In this document: one piece after another, positions 20,058-29,480 of the stretch
How the letters are laid out: the number at the start of each line of letters is the position of its first letter
Position numbering within the stretch: the stretch's first letter is position 1
DNA from: Xinfangfangia pollutisoli
Lineage (GTDB): Bacteria > Pseudomonadota > Alphaproteobacteria > Rhodobacterales > Rhodobacteraceae
Assembly (NCBI RefSeq): GCF_020179405.1
Contig: NZ_JAICBZ010000001.1
Span: forward strand, 161,115-225,114
DNA: 64,000 nucleotides
Direction of reading: 5' to 3'
Program-made: the position numbers and the translations under genes
The notes under the pieces: model-generated
Told to the model about the DNA's origin: nothing
What the model saw: the letters and a program-made list of their open reading frames with translations, nothing else
Database searches by the model: none

Positions 20058-20891
20058 TCAGCTTCCTTCCAGGAAGGGGCGCAGAAGATCGGCGGTTTCA
20101 TGGAACCGGCCGACGAAGCTTTTCAGCCGCGGATGGGTGGGGCGCAGCAGCACGTCGCGCGGCGGCCCGTCCTCGACGATCTGGCCCTCGTCCAGGAAGA
20201 TCACCCGGTCGGCGATTTCGAAGGCGAAGCCCAGCTCATGCGTGACGATCAGCATGGTCATGCCGCTGCGCGCCAGATCGAGCATCGCCTTCATCACCTC
20301 GCCCACCAGTTCCGGGTCCAGGGCCGAGGTCGGCTCGTCGAACAGCATGACCTGCGGATGCATGGCCATGGCGCGGGCGATGGCGACGCGCTGCTGCTGG
20401 CCGCCCGACAGCTGGCGGGGATATTTGCCGACATGGTCGGCCAGCCCCATCTGCGCCAGCAGATCCAGCGCCTCGCGCCGCGTCGCGTCGCGATTGGCCT
20501 TCTTCACCGTCACCGGCCCTTCCATGACGTTTTCAAGCGCCGTCATGTGCGGGAACAGGTTGAACTGCTGGAAGACCATGCCGGTCTGCGCCCGGATCCG
20601 GTTCACCGTGGCCAGCGGCACGCCGTTGCCGTCGCGCGCCGCGGGGTTGGCGCTGTAGATCGCCTCGCCGCCGATGGTGATCTTGCCATGGCTGGGCAGG
20701 TTCAGCAGGTTGACGCAGCGCAGAAGCGAGGTCTTGCCCGAGCCGGAGGCGCCGATCAGCACCACGACCTCGCCTTTCCTGACCGTCAGGTCGACGCCTT
20801 TCAGCACCTCGCGCGTGCCGAATTTCAGCCGCAGCGCCTCGACCTTCAGCAGCGGGCCCGCAGCGGGGCCGGGATTGGGATGGACGCTCAT
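20058..20891 (-). CDS. Polar amino acid ABC transporter ATP-binding protein (GlnQ/HisP type)
   Basis: 277 residues: Walker A GASGSGKTS, Q-loop FQQFNLFPH, signature LSGGQQQR, Walker B VMLFDEPTSALD, switch His in VTHELGF. This is the PAAT-family pattern. Its ATG overlaps the permease stop by 4 bases. It powers import of the amino acid or betaine bound by the receptor at 21615, which the epimerase and oxidase of the same gene run presumably degrade. Confidence 0.94.
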   Translation of the reverse strand: MSVHPNPGPAAGPLLKVEALRLKFGTREVLKGVDLTVRKGEVVVLIGASGSGKTSLLRCVNLLNLPSHGKITIGGEAIYSANPAARDGNGVPLATVNRIRAQTGMVFQQFNLFPHMTALENVMEGPVTVKKANRDATRREALDLLAQMGLADHVGKYPRQLSGGQQQRVAIARAMAMHPQVMLFDEPTSALDPELVGEVMKAMLDLARSGMTMLIVTHELGFAFEIADRVIFLDEGQIVEDGPPRDVLLRPTHPRLKSFVGRFHETADLLRPFLEGS

Positions 20892-21544
20892 TTCACGCGC
20901 TCCGATACTTTCTCAAGCCGGCGCGACAGAAGGGTCAGCGGCACCAGAAGGACAAGGAACATCGCGCCGACCATGGTGTAGACCTCCATCGGACGATAGG
21001 TGAAGGAACTGACATAGCTGGCCTGATACAGCAGGTCGGGGACCGTGATCATCGACATCAGCGTGGTGTTCTTGATCTGGATGATCGACTGGCCGGCCAA
21101 AGGCGGGATCATCCGGCGGAAGGCCTGGGGCAGGATCACCCGGCGCATGCGCTGGCCATAGGTCATGCCAAGCGCGGTCGAGGCATCGGTCTGGCCCCTG
21201 TCGATCGACTGCACGCCCGCGCGCAGGATCTCGGCATAGAAGGCGCCGGCATAGAGCGACAGGCCCGCGAAACCGGCCCAGAACTTGGTGATGCTCAGCC
21301 CGGCGAAGATCGGGAAGGCGTAGTAGATCCACAAAAGGATCACCAGCAGCGGGATGTTGCGGAAGATTTCCACATAGACCCGGCCGATGATCGTCAGGGT
21401 CCGCGAGCCGGTCAGCTGGATCAGGCCCACGACCAGCCCGATCACCAGCCCCGCCGAGATCGAGATGGCCGAGTAGAACAGCGTGACCTGCAGGCCGGCC
21501 CAGAACAGGGGCCAGTTCTGGGTGATGACATCGAAGTGAAACAA
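20888..21544 (-). CDS. Polar amino acid ABC transporter permease (HisM/GlnP type)
   Basis: About 218 residues with four to five membrane helices and the PAAT motif TDASTALGMTYGQRMRRVILPQAFRRMIP (EAA loop; split here only by reading). I prefer the TTG at 21544: it gives the family-typical start (M/L)FHFDVITQNWP and has GGAG 8 bases before. An ATG at 21610 is also in frame but adds 22 atypical residues and lacks a ribosome site. Only one permease gene is present, so the channel is probably a homodimer. Confidence 0.88.
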   Translation of the reverse strand: MFHFDVITQNWPLFWAGLQVTLFYSAISISAGLVIGLVVGLIQLTGSRTLTIIGRVYVEIFRNIPLLVILLWIYYAFPIFAGLSITKFWAGFAGLSLYAGAFYAEILRAGVQSIDRGQTDASTALGMTYGQRMRRVILPQAFRRMIPPLAGQSIIQIKNTTLMSMITVPDLLYQASYVSSFTYRPMEVYTMVGAMFLVLLVPLTLLSRRLEKVSERVK

Positions 21545-21614
21545 GCGCGCGACTCCGGCACAGGAGGTTGCGGGAAGGCACCCGGCCAGCGCAGGCGCCG
21601 ACCGGGCCATGGGA

Positions 21615-22451
21615 TCAGAAGCTGAAGTTCGACGGCAGGATCGACAGGTCGATGCCGCGGTCTTCGAAGGCCTTGGCGAGCTTGCCCTGCGCCAGACCCA
21701 GCGAGCGCTGTTGCAGCACCCAGTTGGTCAGGAAGTTGATATAGCCCGCATTGCCCGGCTTGCGCGCGACGGCCAGGGTGGCCGGGTTGCGCAGCATGGG
21801 TTCGGGCACGGTCACTTCGCCGCCGACCTGTGCTGCGATCTGCAGCGTGTCGAAGACCGACTGGATCATCGCATCGGCGCGGCCGGCCTGCAGTTCAAGG
21901 ATCGCAAGGTTGCGGTCTTCCACCACGGTCAGCGTCGCCTTCGGCAGCAGCGCCTCGGCCACGATCTGCATGGTCGAGCCCTTCTGCACCACGACGGTCT
22001 TTTCCGGCGTGTTCAGTTCGGCCCAGGTGGCGACGGGCTTGCCCTTCGGCGCCAGAACCGCCCAGGCATCGGTGAACAGCGGTTCCCACAGATAGTCGAC
22101 CACCAGGCCGCGCTTGGGGTTGGGGTTCACGCCGATGGCGATGTCGATCTTGTTCGATTGGAAATCGGCCGCCAAGTTGCCCCAGGTGGTTTCGACCGGG
22201 GTGACCTTGACGCCCAGCTCATCGGCGATCTCGGTCAGGAATTCGACATAGAAGCCGGTCCATTCGCCGCTGACCGGATCCTTGATATAGCCCGGTTCCT
22301 CGCCGATCATGACCGGGATCTTCAATTCGCCGCTGGCCTTGATTTCGTCCAGCACGGCCGAGGGATTGTCCTGTGCCACAGCGGTCTGCGCGGCAACAGT
22401 CATCCCGGCCCCCAGGGCAAGCGCCCGGAGGATGTTTCCGAAGAAAGACAT
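21615..22451 (-). CDS. Amino acid ABC transporter substrate-binding protein (family 3)
   Basis: 278 residues with a Sec signal peptide (cleavage near AVAQD, about residue 27). Mature domain shows family 3 motifs: GELKIPVMIGEEPGY in place of the usual G-x-L-R-V start, GFYVEFLTEIADELGVKV, and NKIDIAIGVNPNPKRG. Binds a polar amino acid or opine/betaine-like compound. First gene of the transporter part, 45 bases downstream of the epimerase gene. Confidence 0.94.
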   Translation of the reverse strand: MSFFGNILRALALGAGMTVAAQTAVAQDNPSAVLDEIKASGELKIPVMIGEEPGYIKDPVSGEWTGFYVEFLTEIADELGVKVTPVETTWGNLAADFQSNKIDIAIGVNPNPKRGLVVDYLWEPLFTDAWAVLAPKGKPVATWAELNTPEKTVVVQKGSTMQIVAEALLPKATLTVVEDRNLAILELQAGRADAMIQSVFDTLQIAAQVGGEVTVPEPMLRNPATLAVARKPGNAGYINFLTNWVLQQRSLGLAQGKLAKAFEDRGIDLSILPSNFSF

Positions 22452-22495
22452 GTTCAGATCTCCCTGATCTTTGGTTTTGATTGCAGGCCGGGTGG

Positions 22496-23488
22496 CTACC
22501 GGCCGAGGAACCCCCCTTCGAGAGGATCGCCCTTTTCGACATAGATCGTGCCCTGGGCCGAAAGATGGGCCTGGCCGCGGACGACGATCTCATAGCCTGT
22601 GCGGCCTTCGACTTCGGCCGTACCGGCCAGGGTCGCGGTGAAGGGCACGCCCAGGATATTCTCGGCGCGATAGGTTTCGGCTTCGTTCAGATCGCCGCGG
22701 ATCAGAAGCTGGGCCATGCGCGCGCAGGTGCCGGTGCCGCAGGGCGACCGGTCGTATTTGTTGGGGGCCAGGACCAGCATCTGGCGGGAATGCGCCGGGC
22801 CCCTGTCGCTGTGAAACATCACGCTGGGCGCGGGCAGGCCGCGCAGGACGGGCAGGCCCTCGGTCGCTTTGGCGATCGCCTGCTTGATCCGCCAGCCAAG
22901 TGCCAGGCAGGCGCTGACATTGTCGGGCTCCAGCGCCAGACCCAGGGGATCGGCGGGCACCATCGCGTACCACATGCCGCTATACAGAATATCGGTGGTG
23001 ATCTTGCCCAGGCCCGGCACGTCCACCTCAAGCGCGGGCAGGCCCATATAGGCCGGCACGTTCTTCAGCGACACCGAGCCCAACTCGCCCTGATCGGTCC
23101 AGTCCAGCCGCACCTCGACCACGCCGGCCGGGGTTTCCAGGGTGAAGCGGTCGCCGGTGGCGGGGGAAATCGCGCCGGTGAAGGCAAGCGTGCGGGCAAG
23201 GCCGATCGTGCCATGGCCGCACATGCCCAGATAGACATAGGACGAGATGAAGATCGCCCCGAAATCGGCCACTTGCGAGGGCACGGGGATCAGCCCGACC
23301 ATCGCGGCATGGCCGCGGGGTTCATGCAGCAGCGTGCCGCGCAGATGATCGAAGCGGCGTTCGAAATCCTGGCGCTGCTCCAGCACGGTCTGGCCGTTCA
23401 GCGGCGGCACGCCCCCCAGGATCGCCCGGGTCGGATGTCCGGCCGTATGGGTATCCAGATAGGGATATGCCGCCTGCAGAATCGTCAC
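22496..23488 (-). CDS. Proline racemase/4-hydroxyproline 2-epimerase family enzyme
   Basis: 330 residues. Both catalytic cysteines are present: Cys90 in MCGHGTIG and Cys250 in SPCGTGTCA. In this family a Cys/Cys pair marks proline racemases and hydroxyproline 2-epimerases, whereas trans-3-hydroxyproline dehydratases carry Thr at the second site; so epimerisation of an L-amino acid to the D form is the likely reaction. The start overlaps the GntR gene stop by 4 bases. A DadA-type oxidase (14686) encoded in the same run could act on the D-product. Confidence 0.93.
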   Translation of the reverse strand: MTILQAAYPYLDTHTAGHPTRAILGGVPPLNGQTVLEQRQDFERRFDHLRGTLLHEPRGHAAMVGLIPVPSQVADFGAIFISSYVYLGMCGHGTIGLARTLAFTGAISPATGDRFTLETPAGVVEVRLDWTDQGELGSVSLKNVPAYMGLPALEVDVPGLGKITTDILYSGMWYAMVPADPLGLALEPDNVSACLALGWRIKQAIAKATEGLPVLRGLPAPSVMFHSDRGPAHSRQMLVLAPNKYDRSPCGTGTCARMAQLLIRGDLNEAETYRAENILGVPFTATLAGTAEVEGRTGYEIVVRGQAHLSAQGTIYVEKGDPLEGGFLGR

Positions 23489-24171
23489 TTGCGCCCCTCG
23501 CCGAACTCGTCGCGGATCGCGTCGCGGGTTTCGCGCCAGATCCGCTCGATCAGGTCATGTTCCATCCGATAGGCGCCGGGCACATCGCCCTCGATGATCG
23601 CCTGGAACACCCGGGCGGTATCGTCCAGCGACAGGTCCACCACGCCCGGGTTGCGGCGATACAGGTGATAGCGATAGCGCAGCGCCTGCTTTTCCAGCCC
23701 CTTCAGCAGCCGGTGCAGCGTGGCATTGTCGGCGATCTGGTAGATCAGCTCCGAGCCGCGCACGTCATGCGAGAAGAACAGCCGCGCATCGCCGGCTTCG
23801 CGCGCGGCGCGCATCGCATCCAGCACCTGGGCCAGTTGGGCCTTCAGCGCGGTGTTGGTCGAGCGCGCGGCCTGTTCGGCGGCAATCGCCTCAAGCGCCA
23901 CGCGGCAGCTGTAGATTTCATCGAAATCGCGCAACGACATCGGCGTGACCCAGATGCCGCGCCGCGCTTCGCGCAGGACCAGCCCGTCGCGTTCCAGGGA
24001 CCGCAGCGCATCGCGCACCGGCGAGCGGCTGACACCGTAGCGTTCGGCCACTTCCTCTTCGGTCAGGCGTTCGTTCGGGGCGAGTTCCAGGAAGACAATC
24101 GCCTCTTCCAGGATCGAGACAAGATTGTCTGCGATGCCGGCCGAAAGCTTATAGGCATGTCCTGTGTTCAT
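23485..24171 (-). CDS. GntR-family regulator, FCD subfamily
   Basis: 228 residues: N-terminal winged helix-turn-helix with RLTEEEVAERYGVSRSPVRDALRSLERDGLV, then an all-helical FCD ligand-binding domain whose metal-site residues (Asp/His) appear around FFSHDVRGSELIYQ and the C-terminal RMEHDLI. It is the first gene of the minus-strand catabolic run and is translationally coupled to the epimerase gene. A near-perfect palindrome lies 9 bases upstream of its ATG, so autoregulation is likely. Ligand probably the imported amino acid or a keto-acid product. Confidence 0.94.
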   Translation of the reverse strand: MNTGHAYKLSAGIADNLVSILEEAIVFLELAPNERLTEEEVAERYGVSRSPVRDALRSLERDGLVLREARRGIWVTPMSLRDFDEIYSCRVALEAIAAEQAARSTNTALKAQLAQVLDAMRAAREAGDARLFFSHDVRGSELIYQIADNATLHRLLKGLEKQALRYRYHLYRRNPGVVDLSLDDTARVFQAIIEGDVPGAYRMEHDLIERIWRETRDAIRDEFGEGRK

Positions 24172-24180
24172 GAATTCACC

Positions 24181-24198
24181 ATACTGTATCCAGTATAC
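24181..24198 (-). promoter_or_regulatory. Candidate GntR operator
   Basis: ATACTG-TATC-CAGTAT is a perfect 6-bp inverted repeat (24181-24196), and GTATAC (24193-24198) extends it. It lies just upstream of the GntR gene start, in the position of an autoregulatory operator. AT-rich bases here contrast with the GC-rich surroundings. Confidence 0.55.
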
Positions 24199-24399
24199 AA
24201 TGCAAGCGATTCCTTCTTTTGCGGGCCCATCGCCGCGTCGGCGCGGTGGGCCTTGGGTGAAAGGGCAAGGTGTGGGAATGGCTTAGCACGATCAACGCAG
24301 GCGGCACGCAATGCGGCACAGGCCGACGCTCTGGGCGCGGCCCTGTCACCCGGCTGCAACGGCCGGGCGGGGTTCGGGGCAGGGGGGTGGGGCGGCCGG

Positions 24400-26649
24400 C
24401 TACAGCGCGTCGCGCAACCACGCCAGCAGCCGGCGCTGCACCCAGGGGTTGCTTTTGAACGTCGCGTGATCGTCATTGGGCGAGATCAGCAGATCGTAGG
24501 ACTTGCCCGCCCGCGCCAAAGCCAGGCCCAGTTGCAGGCTAAGCGCGGGCAGCACGTTTTCATCCATGTCGCCATGCCCGATCAGCAGCCGGCCCTGCAG
24601 GCGCCCGGCCAGACGGGCGTTGCAGGTATCGTCATAGCTGGTGCTGCCATCGGCATGGCGGATCAGCGGACCCTGCCATTTCTCGGGCCAGCAGCGGTTG
24701 TAGCCGGTCAGGTCATGGCTGCCGGCGGTCGCAACAGCGGCGCGATAGACCCGGGGATGCGCCAGGATGGCGCGCGCCGCCGCGTGGCCGCCGGCGGAAT
24801 GGCCGATGATGCCGATCCGGTCCGGGTCCAGCCAGGGCCGAGTCGCGGCAAGCTGCGGGTAGGCGGCGACATGATCGGACAGGAAGCCGGGATCGCCCAG
24901 ATTGCCATGGCACAGATCGTGGAACGCCTTCGACCGCCAGGGCGTGCCGCGCCCGTCCATCATCAGCACCGCAAATCCCAGCGCTGTCGCGGCATGGGCC
25001 ATGGCAAGCTTCGACAATTCGTCCTGCGGCAGGGCCGAGCGCGGGGTCTGGATGCATTGCGGGCCGGGATAGACCATGTCGAGCAGCGGATAGCGCTGGC
25101 CGGGCTCCAGCGTCAGCGGGCGCCAGAGCATGCCGAAGAGCCGGGTCTCGCCATCGGCGGCCAGAAGCGTGACCCGCTCGGGCGTCACCAGATCCAGATC
25201 GGTATGGCCCTGTTCCAGATCGGCGATCACAGCGCCATCGGACAGGCGCAACAGCCGGCTGCGGCCCAGATCGCCCGCGCCCGCGCTGGTCACCACGATA
25301 TGCGCCAGATCCGGCGACAGCGGGGCGGGCACCGGACCGGCGCCGGTCTCGATCAGTTCGGACCAGCCCAGATCGCGCAAATGGGGCGCATGATCGCCCG
25401 GATCGGGCGTCAGCACCCGCATCGCCCCACCATCCAGCCCGGCCAGGCAGATCCGCCGCGCATAGGGATCGGCGCTGGTCTCGCCGCTGCCGGACAGATA
25501 GATCACCTGGCGCCTTGCCGGATCGACCGCCAGGATCTCGACCACGGGCGCATCGCCCGAGGTGATCTGGCGGGTGATCGCGCCGCTGCGCAGATCGCAC
25601 AGATACAGATGCGCATAGCCGTCGCGCTGCGAGAACCAGATCAGCTCGTCCGTCGCATCCAGCAGGCGGATGTTCGGCATGCCGCCATAGGCCATGTGGA
25701 TGTCGACGAAGGTTTCGGCGGTTTCGGTGATGACCCGCCGGGCGGCGCCGGTGGCGGCCTGGGTTTCGACCAGGGTGATCGCGCGCTCGTAGCGGTCATG
25801 CTCCAGCCAGAACACCCTTTGACTGTCGCCGCTCCACCAGGCTTCGCGCTTCTCCAGGCCCGAGGTCTCGGTCACATCGGCCGGGCCGCAGGGGATGATG
25901 CGGCCGGTGTCGATCTCGATCACCGCCTGATGGGCGACGGGCAGGGCCGTGTCGCCGGCAAAGGCATTGCGCATCTCGTGCAGGATCGGGCCGGGGCCGC
26001 CGCCCTCGGTGACATTCTGCACCAGCGCGACCCGGCGCACCGCGCGTTCGTCCAGCTGATAGGTGAAGATCCGGCGCGAATCCGGCGACCAAAGCGCGAT
26101 GGGCGGCAGGGCGATGCCGCGGCGACGCAGATGCAGGGTCTCCAGGCTTTGATCGGGCGATTTCGCCCATTCGAAATGCGGTGCGGCGCTGTGGGTCAGC
26201 CGCCGCTCGGGCCCGCCTGCGGCCGGGCGCAGCCACAGATCGCCATCGCGGCGGAACAGGATCCATTGCCCATCGGGCGACAGGCTTTCGTCATCGGCAT
26301 GCGGGCGCGGCGCCAGGGCCGTCAGCCGGCCGGCGCCGAAATGCCAGCGCGACCGGCCTGCGGCCAGGGTCACGCCGGTTGCATCCTGCGCCAGGATCAG
26401 CAGCCGGGCGAAGACCGCGTCATCCCCCAGCGCGGCGCGCAGGGCCGGATGGTCGAAGGCGGGCGCGCGGCTGCCGTCGACCGAGACCAGAACATAGTCG
26501 GGCAGGCCCGCGGTCTGGCGGCGATACCAGAACCGCCCCGCATCCAGCCAATAGGGCGCGACGGCCAGATTGCAGCAGGCGGCGCGCAGCGCGTCGGGCA
26601 GCCGCGCCTCGGCCGCGGGGGGCAGTCGCAGATTGGCGCGGTCAGTCAT
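24400..26649 (-). CDS. S9-family serine peptidase (dipeptidyl peptidase IV-like)
   Basis: 749 residues. N-terminal beta-propeller (about 1-480) followed by an alpha/beta hydrolase domain with Ser618 in GHSAGGH, Asp696 in HGDMDENV and His728 in NDDHATF. DPP IV-type enzymes release dipeptides from peptide N termini. No signal peptide is seen, so it should act in the cytoplasm. ATG at 26649 lies inside the end of the upstream ATPase gene (8-base overlap), placing it as the last gene of the peptide-transporter operon. It would trim imported peptides or peptide-like compounds. Confidence 0.92.
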   Translation of the reverse strand: MTDRANLRLPPAAEARLPDALRAACCNLAVAPYWLDAGRFWYRRQTAGLPDYVLVSVDGSRAPAFDHPALRAALGDDAVFARLLILAQDATGVTLAAGRSRWHFGAGRLTALAPRPHADDESLSPDGQWILFRRDGDLWLRPAAGGPERRLTHSAAPHFEWAKSPDQSLETLHLRRRGIALPPIALWSPDSRRIFTYQLDERAVRRVALVQNVTEGGGPGPILHEMRNAFAGDTALPVAHQAVIEIDTGRIIPCGPADVTETSGLEKREAWWSGDSQRVFWLEHDRYERAITLVETQAATGAARRVITETAETFVDIHMAYGGMPNIRLLDATDELIWFSQRDGYAHLYLCDLRSGAITRQITSGDAPVVEILAVDPARRQVIYLSGSGETSADPYARRICLAGLDGGAMRVLTPDPGDHAPHLRDLGWSELIETGAGPVPAPLSPDLAHIVVTSAGAGDLGRSRLLRLSDGAVIADLEQGHTDLDLVTPERVTLLAADGETRLFGMLWRPLTLEPGQRYPLLDMVYPGPQCIQTPRSALPQDELSKLAMAHAATALGFAVLMMDGRGTPWRSKAFHDLCHGNLGDPGFLSDHVAAYPQLAATRPWLDPDRIGIIGHSAGGHAAARAILAHPRVYRAAVATAGSHDLTGYNRCWPEKWQGPLIRHADGSTSYDDTCNARLAGRLQGRLLIGHGDMDENVLPALSLQLGLALARAGKSYDLLISPNDDHATFKSNPWVQRRLLAWLRDAL

Positions 26650-27604
26650 GGCGCAGGGCCTCGATCGGGAAGTGGCAGGTATAGCTGACATCGCCTTGCG
26701 TCACCCGCGGCGGCGGCGTCTGGCGGCACAGGTCGCGGGCGAAGGGGCAGCGGCTGTGGAACTCGCAGCCCTGCGGGCGCTGGGTCAGGCTGGGCACCTC
26801 GCCCTCAAGATGCAGCCGCGCGCGCCGCGCCTCGGGGTCGATGATCGGATTGGCCGACAGCAGCGCCGCCGTATAGGGGTGGCGCGGCCGGGCAAAGACC
26901 GGCGCCGTCGCCCCGGTTTCCACGAAACGGCCCAGATACATGATCGCCATCCGGTCGGCGACATGGCGCACGATGTTCAGGTTATGGGTGATGATCAGCA
27001 GCGACAGGCCCAGCCGGACGCGCAGATCGTTCAAGAGGTTCAAGACCTCGCTTTGCACCGAGACATCAAGGCCCGCCGTCGGCTCGTCGGCGATCACCAG
27101 CCGCGGCTTCAGCGCCAGCGCCCGCGCCACGCCCACCCGCCTTGCCTGCCCGCCCGACAATTCATGCGGGCGCCGTTCGGCCAGCGCGGCCGGCAGGCCC
27201 ACCAGGGTCAGCAGCCGTTCCACCTCGCCCTCGGGGCAGGGCAGGGAATGGATCGCGAAGGGTTCGCGCAGCAGGGCGCGGACGGTGAAGCGCGGGCTGA
27301 GCGAGCTGACGGCATCCTGGAAGATGAAGGCGATGTCGCGGCGGATCTGCCGGCCTTTCGCCGAAAGCGGCGCGCCGTCAAAGCCGATCTGACCCGAAAC
27401 CGTGCCACCGAGCCCGGCCACCGCCCGCGCGAGCGTGGTCTTGCCCGATCCGCTTTCGCCGACCAGCGCCAGCGTCTCGCCCCGGGCCAGATCGAAATCC
27501 ACCCCGGCCACGATCTTCAGCTCGCCCTGGCCGCGCAGCCGGGCCAGAAGCCCGCCTGTCGGGTAAGAGACCTGCAGATTGCGCACCGAAAGCAGCGGGG
27601 TCAT
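26642..27604 (-). CDS. Oligopeptide/dipeptide ABC transporter ATP-binding protein (DppF/OppF type)
   Basis: 320 residues from ATG at 27604, which overlaps the previous stop (ATGA). Walker A GESGSGKTT, signature LSGGQARR, Walker B VIADEPTAGLD, switch region ITHNLNIV. The C-terminal oligo/dipeptide motif RHPYTAALL and a Cys-containing tail (CEFHSRCPFARDLC) are typical of the PepT family. Works as a heterodimer with the ATPase at 27601. Confidence 0.94.
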   Translation of the reverse strand: MTPLLSVRNLQVSYPTGGLLARLRGQGELKIVAGVDFDLARGETLALVGESGSGKTTLARAVAGLGGTVSGQIGFDGAPLSAKGRQIRRDIAFIFQDAVSSLSPRFTVRALLREPFAIHSLPCPEGEVERLLTLVGLPAALAERRPHELSGGQARRVGVARALALKPRLVIADEPTAGLDVSVQSEVLNLLNDLRVRLGLSLLIITHNLNIVRHVADRMAIMYLGRFVETGATAPVFARPRHPYTAALLSANPIIDPEARRARLHLEGEVPSLTQRPQGCEFHSRCPFARDLCRQTPPPRVTQGDVSYTCHFPIEALRHD

Positions 27605-28611
27605 GCGGTGATCTCCAGCCGGGGCGCCAGCGGGTAATGGCAGCGCACCAGATCCGAGGGGCCGGCCTGATGGTCGGCGGGGCGGGTGGCGCGGCAGGTG
27701 GCGTCGGCGCGCGGGCAGCGCGGCGCGAAGATGCAACCGGGCGGCAGATGGGTCAGGTCGGGCAGGCCGCCGCCGATCGAGGGCAGGTGGCGCATCGGCC
27801 GGCTGATCTGCGCCGGATCGCAGGCGAACAGAAGCTGCGTATAGGGGTGGCGCGGGTCGCGGAACACCGGCGCGGTGGCGCCGCTTTCCACGATCTCGCC
27901 CGCATACATGATGTCGATGCGGTCGCAAAGTTCGGCCACCACGCCCAGGTGATGGGTGATGAACAGGATCGCGCAGCCGATTTCGGCCTGCAATTCGCGC
28001 AGAAGGTCGATGGTGGCGATTTCCAGCGTGGCATCCAGCGCGGTGGTCGGCTCATCGGCAACCAGAAGCGCGGGCCGCGCCATCAGCGCCATGGCGATCG
28101 CCACCCGCTGGCGCATGCCGCCGGAAAATTCGTGCGGGTAGCGGTTGAAGCGGCTTTCGGGATCGGGGATGCGGACCCGTTCCAGCATGCCGATCGCCCG
28201 GGCCCGCTTTTCGGCGCGGCTGATCCGGCTGCGATGCTGGATGTCGATCATCTGCCGGCCGATGGTCAGCACCGGGTTCAGCGCCGTCATCGGATCCTGG
28301 AACACGACCGAGATCCGGTCGCCCAGAAGCCCGCGCATCTGCGGCGCCGACAGGCCGGCCAGATCCTGGCCCTGGAACAGGATCTGCCCGCCCTGCACCT
28401 TGGCCGCCCCCGGCAACAGCCCCAGGATCGCCTGCATCAGCGTCGACTTGCCCGAGCCGCTTTCGCCGACCAGGCCGACGATCTCGCCCTTGCCGATGGT
28501 CAGGTTCACCTGGCGCAGCGCCTGCAAGGCGCCGGCCGGCGTGTCATAGGACAGATCCAGCCCCCGGACCTGCAACACCGGAGCCTGCGTGGCATCGCGG
28601 GACATCATCAC
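27601..28611 (-). CDS. Oligopeptide/dipeptide ABC transporter ATP-binding protein (DppD/OppD type)
   Basis: 336 residues: Walker A GESGSGKST, signature FSGGMRQR, Walker B LLVADEPTTALD, ITHHLGVV, and the C-terminal RHPYTQLL plus CIFAPRCPRADATC. Start and stop both overlap neighbours by 4 bases, so the two ATPases and the permease before them are translationally coupled. Confidence 0.94.
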   Translation of the reverse strand: MMMSRDATQAPVLQVRGLDLSYDTPAGALQALRQVNLTIGKGEIVGLVGESGSGKSTLMQAILGLLPGAAKVQGGQILFQGQDLAGLSAPQMRGLLGDRISVVFQDPMTALNPVLTIGRQMIDIQHRSRISRAEKRARAIGMLERVRIPDPESRFNRYPHEFSGGMRQRVAIAMALMARPALLVADEPTTALDATLEIATIDLLRELQAEIGCAILFITHHLGVVAELCDRIDIMYAGEIVESGATAPVFRDPRHPYTQLLFACDPAQISRPMRHLPSIGGGLPDLTHLPPGCIFAPRCPRADATCRATRPADHQAGPSDLVRCHYPLAPRLEITA

Positions 28612-29480
28612 CTCTTTGCCAGTTTCGGGTCGAACGTGTCGCGCAGCGCCTCGCCCAGGAAGGTAAAGCCAAGGGCGGTGATGACGATGGGCAGGCCGCC
28701 CGCGATCACCATCCAGACGCTGTCGCGGATGTAGGAGAAGCCGTCGAACAGGATCGTCCCCCAGGACGGCGTGGGTGGCCGCACGCCCAGGCCCAGAAAG
28801 CTGAGCCCGGCCTCGATGCCGACGACGATCGGAATATCCATCGCGGCCAGGATCAGCAGCGGGCCGATGATGTTCGGGATCACATGCAGGCTGGCCACGC
28901 GCAGGAAGCCCGCGCCCAGGGCGCGTTCGGCCTCGATGAATTCGGCATTGCGCAGGGCCAGAACCTGGGTGCGCACGATCCGCGCATAGGTGGGCCCGTT
29001 GACCAGCACCACGACCAGCACCACCGCCCAGAGGCTGGGCCCGGTCCAGGTGATCAGCACCAGCGCCAGCATCACGGTGGGCACGCTTTTCATCGCATCC
29101 ATCACCAGAAGCAGGATCGAATCCAGCCAGCGCGGCCCGAAGCCCGCCAGCACGCCCAGCAAAAGCCCGACCAGCAGCGAGACGATCGTCGCCCCGATCG
29201 AGATCACCAGCGCGATCCGCGCGCCGTACAGCATCCGGGTGAACAGGTCGCGGCCCAGATTGTCGGTGCCAAGCCAGTGATCCGCCCCCGGCGCGGCAAA
29301 GCGCACCATCGGGTTCAGCTTCACCGGATCATGCGGCAGAAGCCCGGCCGACAGGGCGGCGATCACGGTGACCACGATCATCGCCAGGCCAAGCGCGCCC
29401 AGCGGATCGCCGATCAGCCGGCGCAGCACGCCCCGCGCCCGGCGCGGCTTTGCGGCCATGGGCTTAGCGGCTGACGACAT
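28608..29480 (-). CDS. Peptide ABC transporter permease (DppC type)
   Basis: 290 residues. ATG at 29480 has AAGGG 7 bases before it; it lies within the end of the DppB-type gene. Five to six membrane helices; N-terminal cytoplasmic RR-rich segment then GDPLGALGLAMIVV; EAA loop EFIEAERALGAGFLRVASLHV. Typical DppC family segment GTDNLGRDLFTRMLYGAR is present. Confidence 0.94.
   Translation of the reverse strand: MSSAAKPMAAKPRRARGVLRRLIGDPLGALGLAMIVVTVIAALSAGLLPHDPVKLNPMVRFAAPGADHWLGTDNLGRDLFTRMLYGARIALVISIGATIVSLLVGLLLGVLAGFGPRWLDSILLLVMDAMKSVPTVMLALVLITWTGPSLWAVVLVVVLVNGPTYARIVRTQVLALRNAEFIEAERALGAGFLRVASLHVIPNIIGPLLILAAMDIPIVVGIEAGLSFLGLGVRPPTPSWGTILFDGFSYIRDSVWMVIAGGLPIVITALGFTFLGEALRDTFDPKLAKR

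Noticed and set aside
23467..26688. Plus-strand open frame of about 1070 codons
   Set aside because: Antisense to the GntR and S9 peptidase genes; no recognisable domain, no ribosome site, biased Gln/Arg/His content.
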